A stretch of 64,000 nt of DNA from Sinomonas sp. ASV486 (GCF_030908215.1 NZ_JAVFJK010000004.1:96921-160920), one strand, 5' to 3'; counted from the first letter of the stretch, positions 17,657-26,731 are shown. Notes: generated by a model not told the origin, from the letters alone. Numbers and translations: made by a program.

Positions 17657-19861
17657 TTAGCCGGCCAGCCGCCGCAGCCTGATCGGCCACCAGATGCGGT
17701 CGCCGAGGTCGTAGCACAGGGCCGGGACCAGGAGCGAGCGCACGAGGATGGTGTCCAGCAGCACGCCGAACGCAACGATGAAGCTGATCTGCGCGAGGAA
17801 CAGGACCGGCAGGACGCCCAGCGCCGCGAACGTCGCCGCGAGCACCACGCCCGCGGAGGTGATGACGCCGCCCGTTGACCGCAGGCCCCGGAGGATGCCC
17901 TCGCGGGTGCCGTGCTTGCGCGACTCCTCCCGGACCCGGCTCATGAGGAAGATGTTGTAGTCGATCCCCAGGGCCACGAGGAACACGAACCCGAACAGCG
18001 GCACGGACGCATCCGCACCCGGGAACTGGAACACGTTGTTGAACGCGAGGGCTGAGACTCCCAGCGAGGCGGCGAACGAGACCACCACGGTCCCCACGAG
18101 CAGCAGCGGCGCCACGATCGAGCGCAGCAGCAGCATGAGAATCACGAAAATCACGCCGAGGACCACGGGGATGATGAGGTTGCGGTCGTGGATCGTGGTC
18201 TCGTTGGTGTCGAGCTCGACGGCGGTCGGGCCGCCCACGAGGACTGCGCTTTGCCTATCGGCGCCTTGCCCACCGGCGCTTTGCCCGTCCGGCCCATGCC
18301 ACCCCTTGGCGGCGATGTCGGATCGCATCGTTGTGATGGTCTGCTCGGCCTCGCTCGACTCGGGCGCGTTGGCCAGCGTGACCTCGAGCATGACCTTGCC
18401 GTCGACGGTGGTGCCGGACTGCCGCACGGAGCTGACTCCGGATTCGCCCTTGAGCAGGCTCGTGACATCGGCAGCCTTGGTCTCCGGCGCAATCACGACG
18501 GCGGGCTGGCCGGCCCCCGCGGGGAAGTGCGCCGCGAGCGCGGCCTGGCCGTCGCGGGCGTCGGAGTGGCCCACCACGAAGTCGCTGGTCGGGACGCCGT
18601 CCGCCTTGAAGCCGGTCATGCCTACGCCCATGCCGATGAGGATCACGAGCGAGGCAGCCCAGACCGTGCGCGGACGCGTGGCGATGAGTCGGGACACCCA
18701 GCCCCAGATGCCGCCGCGCCGGTCGGGCGACGCCGGAACCGCTTCGTTCCGCCCAGTCGCCGCCATCTTGCGCGGCCAGTAGGCGACCTTGCCGGCCCAG
18801 TACATGAGGGCGGGCAGGAGCGTGAGCGAGACGAGATAGGCGAACGCAATCCCGATCGCCGCGACGGGGCCGAGCGCCTTGTTCGAGTTCAGGTCGGAGA
18901 GCAGGAGGCACAGGAGCGCGGCAACTACGGTTCCGGCAGACGCGCTGATCGGCTCGAACGCCCCACGCAGCGCGGACCAGGTTGCTGCCGCCTTGGACTC
19001 GCGGACGGCGAGCTCCTCGCGATAGCGGGAGACGTACAGGAGCGAATAGTCCGTCGCGGCGCCGATCACGAGGATCATGAGGATGCCCTGCGTCTGCCCG
19101 GACAGGAGCAGCACCCCGGCCTTCGCGAGCGCGACGACGACCGCCATCGCTCCCGTCAGCGCGACGAGCGAGGATCCAAGCACGATGAGCGGTAGTAGCG
19201 GCGAGCGGTACACGATCACGAGGATCAGGAGCACGACGGCAAGCGCGACTACGAGCAGGAGCCCGTCAAGTCCGCTGAATGCGCCGGCGATGTCCGCCGA
19301 GAGGCCGGCGGGGCCGGTCACGTTGGCCTGAACACCGTCGATCCTGTGGTCCGCAAGGTCGGTGCGGATGTTCTTGACCGTGTCGGAGAGCTTGATGCCG
19401 ACAGCCGGGTTGTTCTTCTCAAGCGGGAGGAACACGGTGGCGGCCTTGCCGTCCTCGGAGGGGACGAGGCGCGGCGCGTCGCCCGGGATCTGGTTGACGG
19501 CCACACCGTGCTCGCGGGCAAGGTCCTTCGCGAGCGCGGTGAGGTCCTGGGTTTCGACGGGCGTGAAGGCCGTGTCCTTGGAGAACACGATCGTCGCCGG
19601 GACGAGGGTGCCGTCGCGGAACAGGTCCGTCAGGTGCTGGACCTGGGTGGCCTCCGCGCTCGCAGGCAGGTGCTCGGACGCGTCGTTGACGGCGACCTTG
19701 TTCACCTCCCCGAACGCGCGCCCGCCCATGCCGAACACAGCGAGCCAGACGAGGATGAGGACTGCGGGCAGGAGGATGCGGAGCCAGCGGGGCGTGCGGG
19801 TGGGTGCCTTGGCCGAGCTCTTGCTAGGACTAGGAGTTGTTCGAGGTGCTGTTGTGGTCAC
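17657..19861 (-). CDS. MMPL/RND-family transporter
   Basis: A 734-residue membrane protein with two MMPL repeats: an N-terminal TM (about 28-50), an extracytoplasmic domain, then a TM bundle with GAATDYSLLYVSRYREEL, and the same arrangement repeated with LGIDYNIFLMSRVREE. The two Asp-Tyr motifs correspond to the proton-relay positions of MmpL3-type exporters. Such proteins export lipids, drugs or fatty-acid derivatives using proton motive force. GTG 19861 lies six bases after a TAACGT -10 box. Downstream of a CGNR regulator, which may control it. Confidence 0.9.
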   Translation of the reverse strand: MTTTAPRTTPSPSKSSAKAPTRTPRWLRILLPAVLILVWLAVFGMGGRAFGEVNKVAVNDASEHLPASAEATQVQHLTDLFRDGTLVPATIVFSKDTAFTPVETQDLTALAKDLAREHGVAVNQIPGDAPRLVPSEDGKAATVFLPLEKNNPAVGIKLSDTVKNIRTDLADHRIDGVQANVTGPAGLSADIAGAFSGLDGLLLVVALAVVLLILVIVYRSPLLPLIVLGSSLVALTGAMAVVVALAKAGVLLLSGQTQGILMILVIGAATDYSLLYVSRYREELAVRESKAAATWSALRGAFEPISASAGTVVAALLCLLLSDLNSNKALGPVAAIGIAFAYLVSLTLLPALMYWAGKVAYWPRKMAATGRNEAVPASPDRRGGIWGWVSRLIATRPRTVWAASLVILIGMGVGMTGFKADGVPTSDFVVGHSDARDGQAALAAHFPAGAGQPAVVIAPETKAADVTSLLKGESGVSSVRQSGTTVDGKVMLEVTLANAPESSEAEQTITTMRSDIAAKGWHGPDGQSAGGQGADRQSAVLVGGPTAVELDTNETTIHDRNLIIPVVLGVIFVILMLLLRSIVAPLLLVGTVVVSFAASLGVSALAFNNVFQFPGADASVPLFGFVFLVALGIDYNIFLMSRVREESRKHGTREGILRGLRSTGGVITSAGVVLAATFAALGVLPVLFLAQISFIVAFGVLLDTILVRSLLVPALCYDLGDRIWWPIRLRRLAG

Positions 19862-19867
19862 ACTCCA

Positions 19868-19873
19868 ACGTTA
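19868..19873 (-). promoter_or_regulatory. -10 box of leaderless MMPL gene
   Basis: TAACGT lies in the 34-bp gap between the CGNR and MMPL genes, exactly six bases before the GTG start. The MMPL gene therefore probably has its own promoter. Confidence 0.55.
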
Positions 19874-19895
19874 GGAATCCGTGCGCGTCCATCCA

Positions 19896-20594
19896 TCAAC
19901 CGATAGGTTGACCCTCTTCGAACTGCCGATTCCGCCGCCTCCGCGCCCGCACTCTGCTGGCGCAGGTAGGCGTGCAGCACAGCCCGTGCCCTGAGGCGCT
20001 CCGGTCGACGAACGGGCTCATGCACTCGTAGTCCCCGCAGCGTCGAAGCCGACCCCGCAGCCCAGCTGCCACGAGCTGGAGCGACGCCCCCACGAGTTTG
20101 GCGGCCAGCAGCGACGCGAAGTCCCCTGAGGCCGAACGAACGGCGAGCATGTCCTGATCGGTGAGCCCCGGGACGAGGCGGAAGTCGATCGCGATGGCCG
20201 CCAGCTCGTCCCGGCACTCAGCCGCCTCCGGCGCCCACAGCGCGCGGGCCAGTCGATCACGCAGCCGGGTGACAGCCGCGACATCCTCGAAATCAGGCTC
20301 CGGACACGGCTCCGCGAAGGGCTGGGCGGCGGCTTCGTGCAGATCCTCTTCCTGCTCCTCTTCCTCGGGCGGCTCCCCATACCGTTCCCTGACCCTGATC
20401 CGTGCAGCCCGCACCAGTTCCTCGATGGTGGGAACACTGGAGTCGGACTCCACCGCGAGCCCGGCAGCCGTCGCGAACGTCACCAGCTGTCCCAAATAGT
20501 GGAGGCCCTCGGGAAGCCCTGGCGACGGCGCCGTCCCCAGGAGCGCCGTGAGCGCGGTCAATGCCCCTGCGTGCGTGACACTCGTGTCCCCCAT
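19896..20594 (-). CDS. CGNR zinc-finger (ABATE-type) regulator
   Basis: A 232-residue protein with the CGNR architecture: an N-terminal alpha-rich stress-response domain (about 1-175) and a C-terminal zinc finger CGDYECMSPFVDRS ... CCTPTCASRVRARRRR (about 185-222). The canonical CGNR tetrapeptide is CASR here, but the four cysteines remain. A Glu-rich insertion (PPEEEEQEEDLHEAA) lies near residue 75. Members are predicted DNA-binding regulators, often beside transporters. It sits 34 bp upstream of the MMPL exporter on the same strand. Confidence 0.82.
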   Translation of the reverse strand: MGDTSVTHAGALTALTALLGTAPSPGLPEGLHYLGQLVTFATAAGLAVESDSSVPTIEELVRAARIRVRERYGEPPEEEEQEEDLHEAAAQPFAEPCPEPDFEDVAAVTRLRDRLARALWAPEAAECRDELAAIAIDFRLVPGLTDQDMLAVRSASGDFASLLAAKLVGASLQLVAAGLRGRLRRCGDYECMSPFVDRSASGHGLCCTPTCASRVRARRRRNRQFEEGQPIG

Positions 20595-20601
20595 GGCTCA
20601 A

Positions 20602-20607
20602 ACCCTA
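20602..20607 (-). promoter_or_regulatory. -10 box of leaderless CGNR gene
   Basis: TAGGGT, seven bases before the ATG at 20594 on the minus strand. Confidence 0.5.
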
Positions 20608-20630
20608 GACGGCTGGGCCAGACACATCCC

Positions 20631-20676
20631 CCCGCGAAGTAACGCCATGAATGACGGCATGGCGTTACTCCGCGGG
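20631..20676. promoter_or_regulatory. Long interrupted palindrome upstream of CGNR gene
   Basis: AGTAACGCCATG (20638-20649) pairs with CATGGCGTTACT (20658-20669), flanked by CCCGCG (20631-20636) and CGCGGG (20671-20676) after one mismatch; the loop is AATGACGG. It lies in the divergent promoter region between the CGNR gene and the small protein gene. It may be an operator, a cruciform-type repeat or a terminator remnant. Confidence 0.55.
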
Positions 20677-20829
20677 AGCAACACCGGTCTCCATGCCTTC
20701 GCGGACCTGGAGGCCTCGGCGCGCCTGTGGGGCCTCCGGACCTCTGAATTTCCCCGGGGTTTCGGCGTATCGTGAAGGAGCGAGTTGAATCGCACCGAGC
20801 TGAAGTGCACACCGTCTGGGGAGGACACC

Positions 20830-21078
20830 ATGGGCCTTTTCAAGAAGCATGAGGAACCCGCCGAGACGGCCGGGGAGTCCGCGGCCGAGCGGGCCGAATC
20901 AGGGCCGGCCAAGACGGCACCGGAGGCGCGCAAGCCCAAGCGGGAGGCGCACGCCTTCAGGCAGGTCCCGCCGTATCCGATCAACGAAGAACTCGCAGAC
21001 CGGATCGCCATGCGCGCGTACGGCGACGAGGACCACGATGGCCAGCCGGACATCCCGGCCCGGCCGTTCCCGGGGTGA
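20830..21078 (+). CDS. Small hypothetical protein
   Basis: An 82-residue hydrophilic protein, MGLFKKHEEP followed by an Ala/Glu/Lys-rich low-complexity stretch (about 10-45), then a more ordered C-terminus FRQVPPYPINEELADRIAMRAYGDEDHDGQPDI. No membrane segment and no motif I recognise. The start is set by GGGGAGGAC before ATG 20830; the ATG at 20785 has no such site. It stands alone between the palindrome above and the convergent RamB-like gene. Confidence 0.65.
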   Translation: MGLFKKHEEPAETAGESAAERAESGPAKTAPEARKPKREAHAFRQVPPYPINEELADRIAMRAYGDEDHDGQPDIPARPFPG

Positions 21079-21089
21079 CCGGAGCAGGC

Positions 21090-21117
21090 GTCATCGACCT
21101 GACGTCATCGACCTGAC
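21090..21117. repeat. 14-bp tandem duplication
   Basis: GTCATCGACCTGAC occurs twice, end to end, in the 55-bp gap between the small protein gene and the convergent regulator gene. Confidence 0.7.
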
Positions 21118-21133
21118 GCGCCCAACCTCGCGC

Positions 21134-22630
21134 TCAGGCCCCCGAATGGGCCTCGAGGAACGAGTACACCTCGGTCTCGTCGACCCCGGGGAAGGCGCCT
21201 GGCGGCATGGCCGCGAGCAGGTGCGAGTGCGCCCGTGCGGACGGCCAGGCGTTGCCGGACCAATGCTCGCTGAGCTCTGCGGGCGGGCGGCGGCAGCAGT
21301 CCGGATCGGGACAGCGTGAGACCGCGCGCGCCGTCGTCTCCCTCCCGCGGAACCACTTCACCTGGTGGTACGGGACGCCGATGCTGAGCGAGAATTCGCC
21401 CGTCGCGCTCCGCTCGGTGCGTGCCGTGCACCAGAACGTGCCGGTGACCGTGTCGGTGTACTGGCTGTAGGAGCTGAACTTGTCCGGCACGTCGAACACG
21501 GCGCGGCTCGTCCACGCCTTGCAGGACGGCTGGCCCTCGATCGCGCCCGTGTGGTCCATCGGGAAGTTGACGCCGTCATTCTCGTAGGCCTTGTAGATGA
21601 TGCCCGACTGGTGCGTCTTCTGGAAATGCGTCGTGAGCCCGAGGTGCTTGGTCGCGAGGTTCGTGAATCGGTGGGCTGCCGTCTCGTAGCTGACGGAGAA
21701 TGCGTCACGGAGATCGTCCACTGAGATCTCCTTGGCAGCCTTGGCCCGCTGAAGGAACTCGACCGTGGTCTGCTCCGGCAGCAGGAGCGCGGCCGCGAAG
21801 TAGTTGGTCGCGACCCGCTGCGCGAGGAAATCGCCATAGGACTTCGGCGTCTCGTGTCCGAGGACGTAGTGCCCGAGCGCCTGGAGCAACACCGAGCGCG
21901 GGTCATGGTCGGACCGCTGGCTGTGGGTGAGATAAATCCTGCGGTTCTTCAGGTCGGTCACACTCCGCGTGGAGTGGGGCAGATCGCCGACGTGATGGAG
22001 GGTGAACCCCAAGTGCGTCGCGATGTCCGAGATGGTGTGCTGGCTCAGCGGGCCCGAGGTGTAGCCGACCTGCGCGAGGACCCTCTGAGCCTCGGCCTCG
22101 TACTCGGGGAAGTAGTTACCCCGCTCGCGCATCATGCGGCGTAGCTCGCCGTTGGCTCGGCGGGCCTCCTCGGGGGTGGCAACCTGTTCGTTCATCTTGC
22201 GCTCGAGCTCGTGCAGGAGCCCGAGCTGGGCCTCGATCACGTCGAGCGGCAGCCGCGAGGAGACGCGGATCTTGGGGAGATTCAGGTTCTCGTAGAGCGG
22301 GCTGCGCTGATAGCGCTCGAGCTCGATCTCGAGCGCCGCGCGACGGCTCGGGGGCTCCGCGCCGAGCAGCGCATCGATGCCGACGCCGAGCGCCCCGGCG
22401 AGCTGCTGCAGGAGTCCCAGCTTCGGCTCGCGCTTGCCGTTCTCGATGAGGCTCAGCTGGCTCGCCGCCGCCCCGACTGCGGTGCCCAGCTCGTCGAGCG
22501 TGAGGCCGGCGGCCTTCCTCAGATGCCGCACGCGGCGGCCCAAGCTGATGACGTCGACACCGCCTCCCCCGGCAGAGGTCGGCGCGGCGGCGGGGGCGGC
22601 GGGGCGAACCCAAGAGGCTTGACGCGGCAT
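21134..22630 (-). CDS. ramB: RamB-like XRE/ImmA-IrrE transcriptional regulator
   Basis: A 498-residue regulator. An N-terminal Xre helix-turn-helix (about 29-87; GRRVRHLRKAAGLTLDELGTA then ASQLSLIENGKREP) is followed by a long linker and an IrrE-like domain (about 200-330, including LLQALGHYVLGHE in place of a canonical HEAxH, so probably not a protease). The C-terminal part contains a cysteine cluster CPDPDCCRRPP (about 440-450). Size, order and position divergent from aceA match RamB of corynebacteria, which represses acetate and glyoxylate genes on sugars. ATG 22630 lies six bases from TATCCT, so it is predicted leaderless. Confidence 0.88.
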   Translation of the reverse strand: MPRQASWVRPAAPAAAPTSAGGGGVDVISLGRRVRHLRKAAGLTLDELGTAVGAAASQLSLIENGKREPKLGLLQQLAGALGVGIDALLGAEPPSRRAALEIELERYQRSPLYENLNLPKIRVSSRLPLDVIEAQLGLLHELERKMNEQVATPEEARRANGELRRMMRERGNYFPEYEAEAQRVLAQVGYTSGPLSQHTISDIATHLGFTLHHVGDLPHSTRSVTDLKNRRIYLTHSQRSDHDPRSVLLQALGHYVLGHETPKSYGDFLAQRVATNYFAAALLLPEQTTVEFLQRAKAAKEISVDDLRDAFSVSYETAAHRFTNLATKHLGLTTHFQKTHQSGIIYKAYENDGVNFPMDHTGAIEGQPSCKAWTSRAVFDVPDKFSSYSQYTDTVTGTFWCTARTERSATGEFSLSIGVPYHQVKWFRGRETTARAVSRCPDPDCCRRPPAELSEHWSGNAWPSARAHSHLLAAMPPGAFPGVDETEVYSFLEAHSGA

Positions 22631-22636
22631 TTCTTG

Positions 22637-22642
22637 AGGATA
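22637..22642 (-). promoter_or_regulatory. -10 box of leaderless ramB-like gene
   Basis: TATCCT followed by six bases and the ATG at 22630, minus strand. Confidence 0.55.
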
Positions 22643-22674
22643 CGTGAAGATCTACATTTCTTTCCAGCTCTTTT

Positions 22675-22724
22675 GTCTGTTGCAGGGGTTGCAGACACGG
22701 AAAAGTTGTTCTCACGAAGAACAA
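22675..22724. promoter_or_regulatory. Candidate operator cluster between ramB-like gene and aceA
   Basis: Two elements lie in the divergent region. The first is TTGTTCT (22706-22712) and AGAACAA (22718-22724), a perfect 7-bp inverted repeat with a 5-bp centre. The second is a duplicated TTGCAG (22680-22685, 22689-22694) within the larger inverted repeat GTCTG...CAGAC (22675-22696). Either could be the binding site of the RamB-like protein; TTGCA-type sequences occur in the corynebacterial RamB motif. Confidence 0.5.
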
Positions 22725-22802
22725 ATCGCCCGGTGGCTGAGCGAAGCCGAAGTCATCGGAGGCCCGCAGGGGCCGAAGCACCCGAGTCGAAGGAGACCCG
22801 CC

Positions 22803-24137
22803 ATGACCGCACAGCCCGAGCCCCAGAACCAGTCCCTCGAGCAGCAGGCCGAGGCCCTCAAGCTCGAGTGGTCCGCCGACCCGCGCTGGGACGGCTTGAC
22901 CCGCGACTACAGCGCCGAGGACGTCATCCGCCTCCGCGGCCGAGTTCCGGAGGAGAACACGCTGGCCCGCCGCGGTGCGGAGAAGCTCTGGAAGTCCGTG
23001 ACCGAGGGCCGCGCAGACGGCGAAGGCTACATCAACGCCCTCGGCGCCCTCACCGGCAACCAGGCCGTGCAGCAGGTCAAGGCGGGCCTCAAGGCCATCT
23101 ACCTCTCCGGCTGGCAGGTCGCCGCCGACGCCAACCTGTCCGGCAACACGTACCCGGACCAGTCGCTCTACCCCGCGAACTCCGTGCCCGCCGTCGTCCG
23201 CCGCATCAACAACGCGCTGCAGCGCGCTGACCAGATCGAGTTCTCCGAGGGCAAGCAGACGGTCGAGGACTGGCTGGTCCCGATCGTGGCGGACGCCGAG
23301 GCTGGCTTCGGCGGCCCGCTCAACGCCTACGAGCTCATGAAGTCCATGATCCAGGCCGGTGCCGCCGGCGTTCACTGGGAGGACCAGCTCGCATCCGAGA
23401 AGAAGTGCGGCCATCTGGGCGGCAAGGTCCTCATCCCGACCCAGCAGCACATCCGCACCCTCAATGCTGCTCGGCTCGCCGCCGACGTCGCCGGCGTGCC
23501 GAGCGTCATCATCGCCCGTACCGACGCCGAGGCCGCGACCCTCATCACGACCGACGTCGACGAGCGGGACCAGGAGTTCATCCTCCGCGAAGGGGGACAG
23601 CCGGTGCGCACGGCCGAGGGCTTCTACCGGGTCAAGAACGGCATCGAGCCCTGCATCGCCCGTGCCAAGGCCTATGCCCCGTACTCCGACCTCATCTGGA
23701 TGGAGACGGGCACCCCGGACCTCGAGCTCGCCCGGAAGTTCGCCGAGGCCGTCAAGGCCGAGTTCCCGGACCAGATGCTCGCGTACAACTGCTCGCCGTC
23801 GTTCAACTGGAAGAAGCACCTCGACGACACGACGATCGCCACGTTCCAGCGCGAACTCGGCGCGATGGGCTTCAAGTTCCAGTTCATCACCCTGGCTGGC
23901 TTCCACGCCCTCAACTACTCGATGTTCGATCTCGCCCACGGCTACGCCCGAAACGGCATGAGCGCGTACGTCGACCTCCAGGAGCGCGAGTTCGCCTCCG
24001 AAGACCGCGGCTACACCGCAACCAAGCACCAGCGCGAAGTGGGCACCGGCTACTTCGATCTGGTCTCCACGGCGCTGAACCCGAACGCCAGCACCCTCGC
24101 CCTCGTGGGATCCACCGAAGAGGGCCAGTTCCACTAA
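22803..24137 (+). CDS. aceA: Isocitrate lyase
   Basis: A 444-residue isocitrate lyase that splits isocitrate to glyoxylate and succinate, the first step of the glyoxylate shunt. The signature [11 protein letters not shown] carries the catalytic Cys202; [16 protein letters not shown]-type segments ([12 protein letters not shown]) and [14 protein letters not shown] are also present. GAAGGAGACC precedes ATG 22803. It is followed by aceB, with an ACGACGG-family hairpin between them, so the two may be separately transcribed or the hairpin may reduce read-through. Control by the divergent RamB-like regulator is likely. Confidence 0.97.
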   Translation: MTAQPEPQNQSLEQQAEALKLEWSADPRWDGLTRDYSAEDVIRLRGRVPEENTLARRGAEKLWKSVTEGRADGEGYINALGALTGNQAVQQVKAGLKAIYLSGWQVAADANLSGNTYPDQSLYPANSVPAVVRRINNALQRADQIEFSEGKQTVEDWLVPIVADAEAGFGGPLNAYELMKSMIQAGAAGVHWEDQLASEKKCGHLGGKVLIPTQQHIRTLNAARLAADVAGVPSVIIARTDAEAATLITTDVDERDQEFILREGGQPVRTAEGFYRVKNGIEPCIARAKAYAPYSDLIWMETGTPDLELARKFAEAVKAEFPDQMLAYNCSPSFNWKKHLDDTTIATFQRELGAMGFKFQFITLAGFHALNYSMFDLAHGYARNGMSAYVDLQEREFASEDRGYTATKHQREVGTGYFDLVSTALNPNASTLALVGSTEEGQFH

Positions 24138-24158
24138 CGCCGACTCGGCACGGACGTG

Positions 24159-24201
24159 CGACGGCGGTGGGCCGGGAGCCCCTCCCAGCCCACCGCCGTC
24201 G
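24159..24201 (+). terminator. Perfect 14-bp hairpin between aceA and aceB
   Basis: CGACGGCGGTGGGC (24159-24172) pairs with GCCCACCGCCGTCG (24188-24201), loop 15 nt. It ends 21 bp before the aceB start, so it could act as terminator for aceA or as attenuator for aceB. Confidence 0.7.
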
Positions 24202-24222
24202 TCCAACACCACGGAGACCGCC

Positions 24223-25908
24223 ATGAACAGCTTCAGCACCGACACCACGATCAACGGAGTGACCCTCACCGCGCAGCCCATCGCTCGCCAGCGTGAGATC
24301 CTCACCCCCGATGCCCTCGAGTTCGTCGCCCGTCTGCACCGGGCCACCGCCGACCGCCGCCAAGAGCTCCTCGAGGCCCGCCACGCCCGCCGCGCGGAGA
24401 TCGCCCGCGGCACCGACCCGCGCTTCCCCCGTGAGACCGAGGAGATCCGGAACGACGCTGCCTGGCGCGTCGCACCGCCGGCTCCGGGGCTCACGGACCG
24501 CCGCGTCGAGATCACGGGACCGGTGGACCGGAAGTCGACCGTCAATGCGCTGAACTCCGGAGCCAACGTCTGGCTCGCTGACATGGAGGACTCGCTCACG
24601 CCCTCGTGGCGCAACCTCATCCAGGGCCAGATCAACCTCATGGACGCGCTGCGCGACCAGATCGACTTCAGCATCGGCGAGGGCGCAGCCCGCAGGGAAT
24701 ACCACCTCAAGCCCTTCTCTGAGCGTCCGACGACGGTGCTGCGCCCGCGCGGCCTGCACCTGCCGGAGAAGAACATGCTCGTGGACGGCAAGCCGATCGC
24801 CGGTGGGGTCATGGACTTCGGGCTGTACTTCTTCCACAACGCGGCCCGGCTCATCGCCCTCGGCCACGGCCCGTACTTCTACCTGCCGAAGATCGAGAAC
24901 CGGTTCGAGGCACGCCTGTGGAACGATCTCTTCGTGGCGGCCCAGGACCTGCTCGGCATCCCGCATGGCACGATCCGCGCGACCGTGCTCATCGAGACCA
25001 TCACGGCCGCGTTCGAGATGGAGGAGATCCTCTACGAGCTGCGCGACCACGCAGCCGGGCTCAACGCGGGGCGCTGGGACTACATCTTCTCCATCATCAA
25101 GAACTTCCGGACGCGCGGCCCCCGCTTCGTGCTCCCGGACCGCGAGCAGGTCACCATGACGCAGCCGTTCATGAAGGCGTACACCGAGCAGCTCGTGCGG
25201 GCCTGCCACCGGCGCGGCGCCATGGCGATCGCGGCCCCGGCGGCATTCGTGCCGAGCCGCAGGGATCCCGCCGCCAACGCCGAGGCGCTCCTGAAGACGC
25301 GCGCGGACAAGCTGCGCGAGGCCGAGGAGGGATTCGACGGCGCGTGGGTGGCGCACCCGGAGTTCGTCTCCGTGGTGCGGGACGCGTTCGATTCGGTCCT
25401 CGGAGACCGCCCGAACCAGCTGGACCGCCTCCGCGATGACGTGACCCCGGACGACCGCGCGCTCATCGACCTCGGCACGTGCCACGGCACGATCACGGAG
25501 GAGGGCATCCGCAACAATATCGAGGTGGGCATCCGCTACATCGAGACCTGGTTGCGGGGCAACGGCGCCGTGACGATCCACAGCCTCATGGAGGACGCCG
25601 CGACCGCGGAGATCTCCCGCTCGCAGATCTGGCAGTGGATCTATGCCCGGGCCATCACCGACCAGGGCGAGATCGTGTCCCGCGAGTGGGTCGAGGAGCT
25701 GCTCGATGAGGAGTTCCACAAGCTCGAGCGCTTCGACGGCGACCGCTTCCGCGACGCCCGCGAGCTCTTCGGCGAGGTGGCCCTCGGCACCGAGTTCCCG
25801 ACCTTCCTCACCATGCCGGCCTACGCACGGTACCTGTGCGAGACCGCCGGCAAGGAGGACGAGTACGAGGCCGGCCTGCCCGAGCGCCAGTTCGCCCTCG
25901 TCGGCTGA
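24223..25908 (+). CDS. aceB: Malate synthase A
   Basis: A 561-residue malate synthase of the A type, condensing glyoxylate with acetyl-CoA to malate and CoA. Landmarks are LADMEDSLTPSWRNL, the active-site stretch VLRPRGLHLPEKN (catalytic Arg), GPYFYLPKIENRFEAR with metal-binding Glu, IRATVLIETITAAFEMEEIL, GRWDYIFS and the late SRSQIWQW with its neighbouring catalytic Asp (MEDAATAEISRSQ). The family length is about 530-560. CACGGAGACC precedes the ATG. It completes the glyoxylate shunt with aceA. Confidence 0.97.
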   Translation: MNSFSTDTTINGVTLTAQPIARQREILTPDALEFVARLHRATADRRQELLEARHARRAEIARGTDPRFPRETEEIRNDAAWRVAPPAPGLTDRRVEITGPVDRKSTVNALNSGANVWLADMEDSLTPSWRNLIQGQINLMDALRDQIDFSIGEGAARREYHLKPFSERPTTVLRPRGLHLPEKNMLVDGKPIAGGVMDFGLYFFHNAARLIALGHGPYFYLPKIENRFEARLWNDLFVAAQDLLGIPHGTIRATVLIETITAAFEMEEILYELRDHAAGLNAGRWDYIFSIIKNFRTRGPRFVLPDREQVTMTQPFMKAYTEQLVRACHRRGAMAIAAPAAFVPSRRDPAANAEALLKTRADKLREAEEGFDGAWVAHPEFVSVVRDAFDSVLGDRPNQLDRLRDDVTPDDRALIDLGTCHGTITEEGIRNNIEVGIRYIETWLRGNGAVTIHSLMEDAATAEISRSQIWQWIYARAITDQGEIVSREWVEELLDEEFHKLERFDGDRFRDARELFGEVALGTEFPTFLTMPAYARYLCETAGKEDEYEAGLPERQFALVG

Positions 25909-25918
25909 TCGGAGGCGC

Positions 25919-25946
25919 GGTGGCTGAGCGGAGCGGAGTCGAAACC
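25919..25946 (+). repeat. Dispersed GGTGGCTGAGCG...GAGTCGAAACC element
   Basis: A copy of the short repeat also found, in coding sequence, in dnaX (53993-54026) and in shorter form at 22732-22752 and 26115-26136. This element starts 11 bp after the aceB stop. Confidence 0.7.
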
Positions 25947-26047
25947 CGCAACGCCGAGCCCGCGCTTCCGCCCATAGCTTCCCGGACCCTGCACGCTTCC
26001 ATCGCAACAGGCACCCCGAAAGACGGGGGCAGGGATACCGGGGAACC

Positions 26048-26098
26048 CGTTGAGGGGCCGCCCAGCGTAGTGGTGCTGCGCTGGGAACGGCCCCTCAA
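26048..26098 (+). terminator. Strong hairpin after aceB
   Basis: GTTGAGGGGCCG (26048-26059) pairs perfectly with CGGCCCCTCAAC (26087-26098), and inside it CCAGCG (26061-26066) pairs with CGCTGG (26078-26083). A likely transcription stop for aceB. Confidence 0.7.
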
Positions 26099-26114
26099 CT
26101 CACCCCCCGCCGCT

Positions 26115-26136
26115 GGTTGAGCACGGTCGAAACCCC
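26115..26136 (+). repeat. Short copy of the dispersed GGTTGAGC...TCGAAACC element
   Basis: GGTTGAGCACGGTCGAAACC is a shortened relative of the copy at 25919-25946. Confidence 0.55.
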
Positions 26137-26182
26137 GCGGGCGTCGCCGGAACCATCTGGTCGGCGCGAAACGGCATTTACC

Positions 26183-26228
26183 GCACGACGACGCCGCCCG
26201 CCCCATGAGGCGAGCGGCGCCGTCGTGC
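26183..26228. terminator. ACGACGG-type hairpin before convergent gene end
   Basis: Arms 26183-26197 and 26214-26228 pair at 14 of 15 positions (core GCACGACG / CGTCGTGC). It lies 8 bp beyond the stop of the leftward membrane-protein gene. Confidence 0.7.
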
Positions 26229-26236
26229 GTCTGCCG

Positions 26237-26731
26237 CTAGTGCGGGAACGCGACCTCGCCGATCAGGAAGTACAGCGCGAACAGCGCGGGCAGCCACGTC
26301 AGCAGGACGAGCACGGACCGCTCCGCCCGGCGGAACCAGGCGATCACGCCCGTCACTCCGGCCGCGATAGCAGCAGCGAAGCCCAGCACGACGACGTTCG
26401 AGAGAGCCATCATGGGCCCTTCGATGGCTGGGGCGATGGCACTGAGGATCGAGGGCACAGCAACCGCGAGCACAAGGCCCGCCGCAGCGAGCCCGACCGA
26501 CCACCAGCCGAGACGGGTCTTCGGCGCGAAGCTGGGCTTCTCGTGCCTCTCGTGGAGCCTTGCCGAGGCAACCAGGATGAGCGCCGCCACCGTCACGAAG
26601 AACGCCACGGTGTAGACCCACGCCTTCGCGAACTCGGCCGTGACGAAGAAGACGGCCACAAAGAGGCCGAGTGCCACCAGCCCGACAGCCGCGGCGGCCT
26701 GACCGACTCTGGACCTCAGGAGCACTGCCAT
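26237..26731 (-). CDS. Small polytopic membrane protein, paralog A
   Basis: A 164-residue protein with about five TM segments (around 12-33, 38-57, 78-98, 108-132, 140-160). It shares start (MAVL.R), spacing and the signature KTRLGWWSVGL with the next gene, so the two are tandem duplicates. AAAAGGTGAGG precedes ATG 26731. No family is recognised; the C-terminal RRAERSVLVLLTWLPALFALYFLIGE pattern suggests a transporter-associated or stress-related small membrane protein. Confidence 0.75.
   Translation of the reverse strand: MAVLLRSRVGQAAAAVGLVALGLFVAVFFVTAEFAKAWVYTVAFFVTVAALILVASARLHERHEKPSFAPKTRLGWWSVGLAAAGLVLAVAVPSILSAIAPAIEGPMMALSNVVVLGFAAAIAAGVTGVIAWFRRAERSVLVLLTWLPALFALYFLIGEVAFPH

Larger units (their letters stand above)
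25909..26236. other. Gene-free region with dispersed repeats and terminators
   Basis: 328 bp between convergent aceB and a membrane-protein gene. In order it holds a dispersed repeat (25919-25946), a long hairpin (26048-26098), a second copy of the repeat (26115-26136) and an ACGACGG-type hairpin (26183-26228). No coding frame is supported. Confidence 0.7.
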
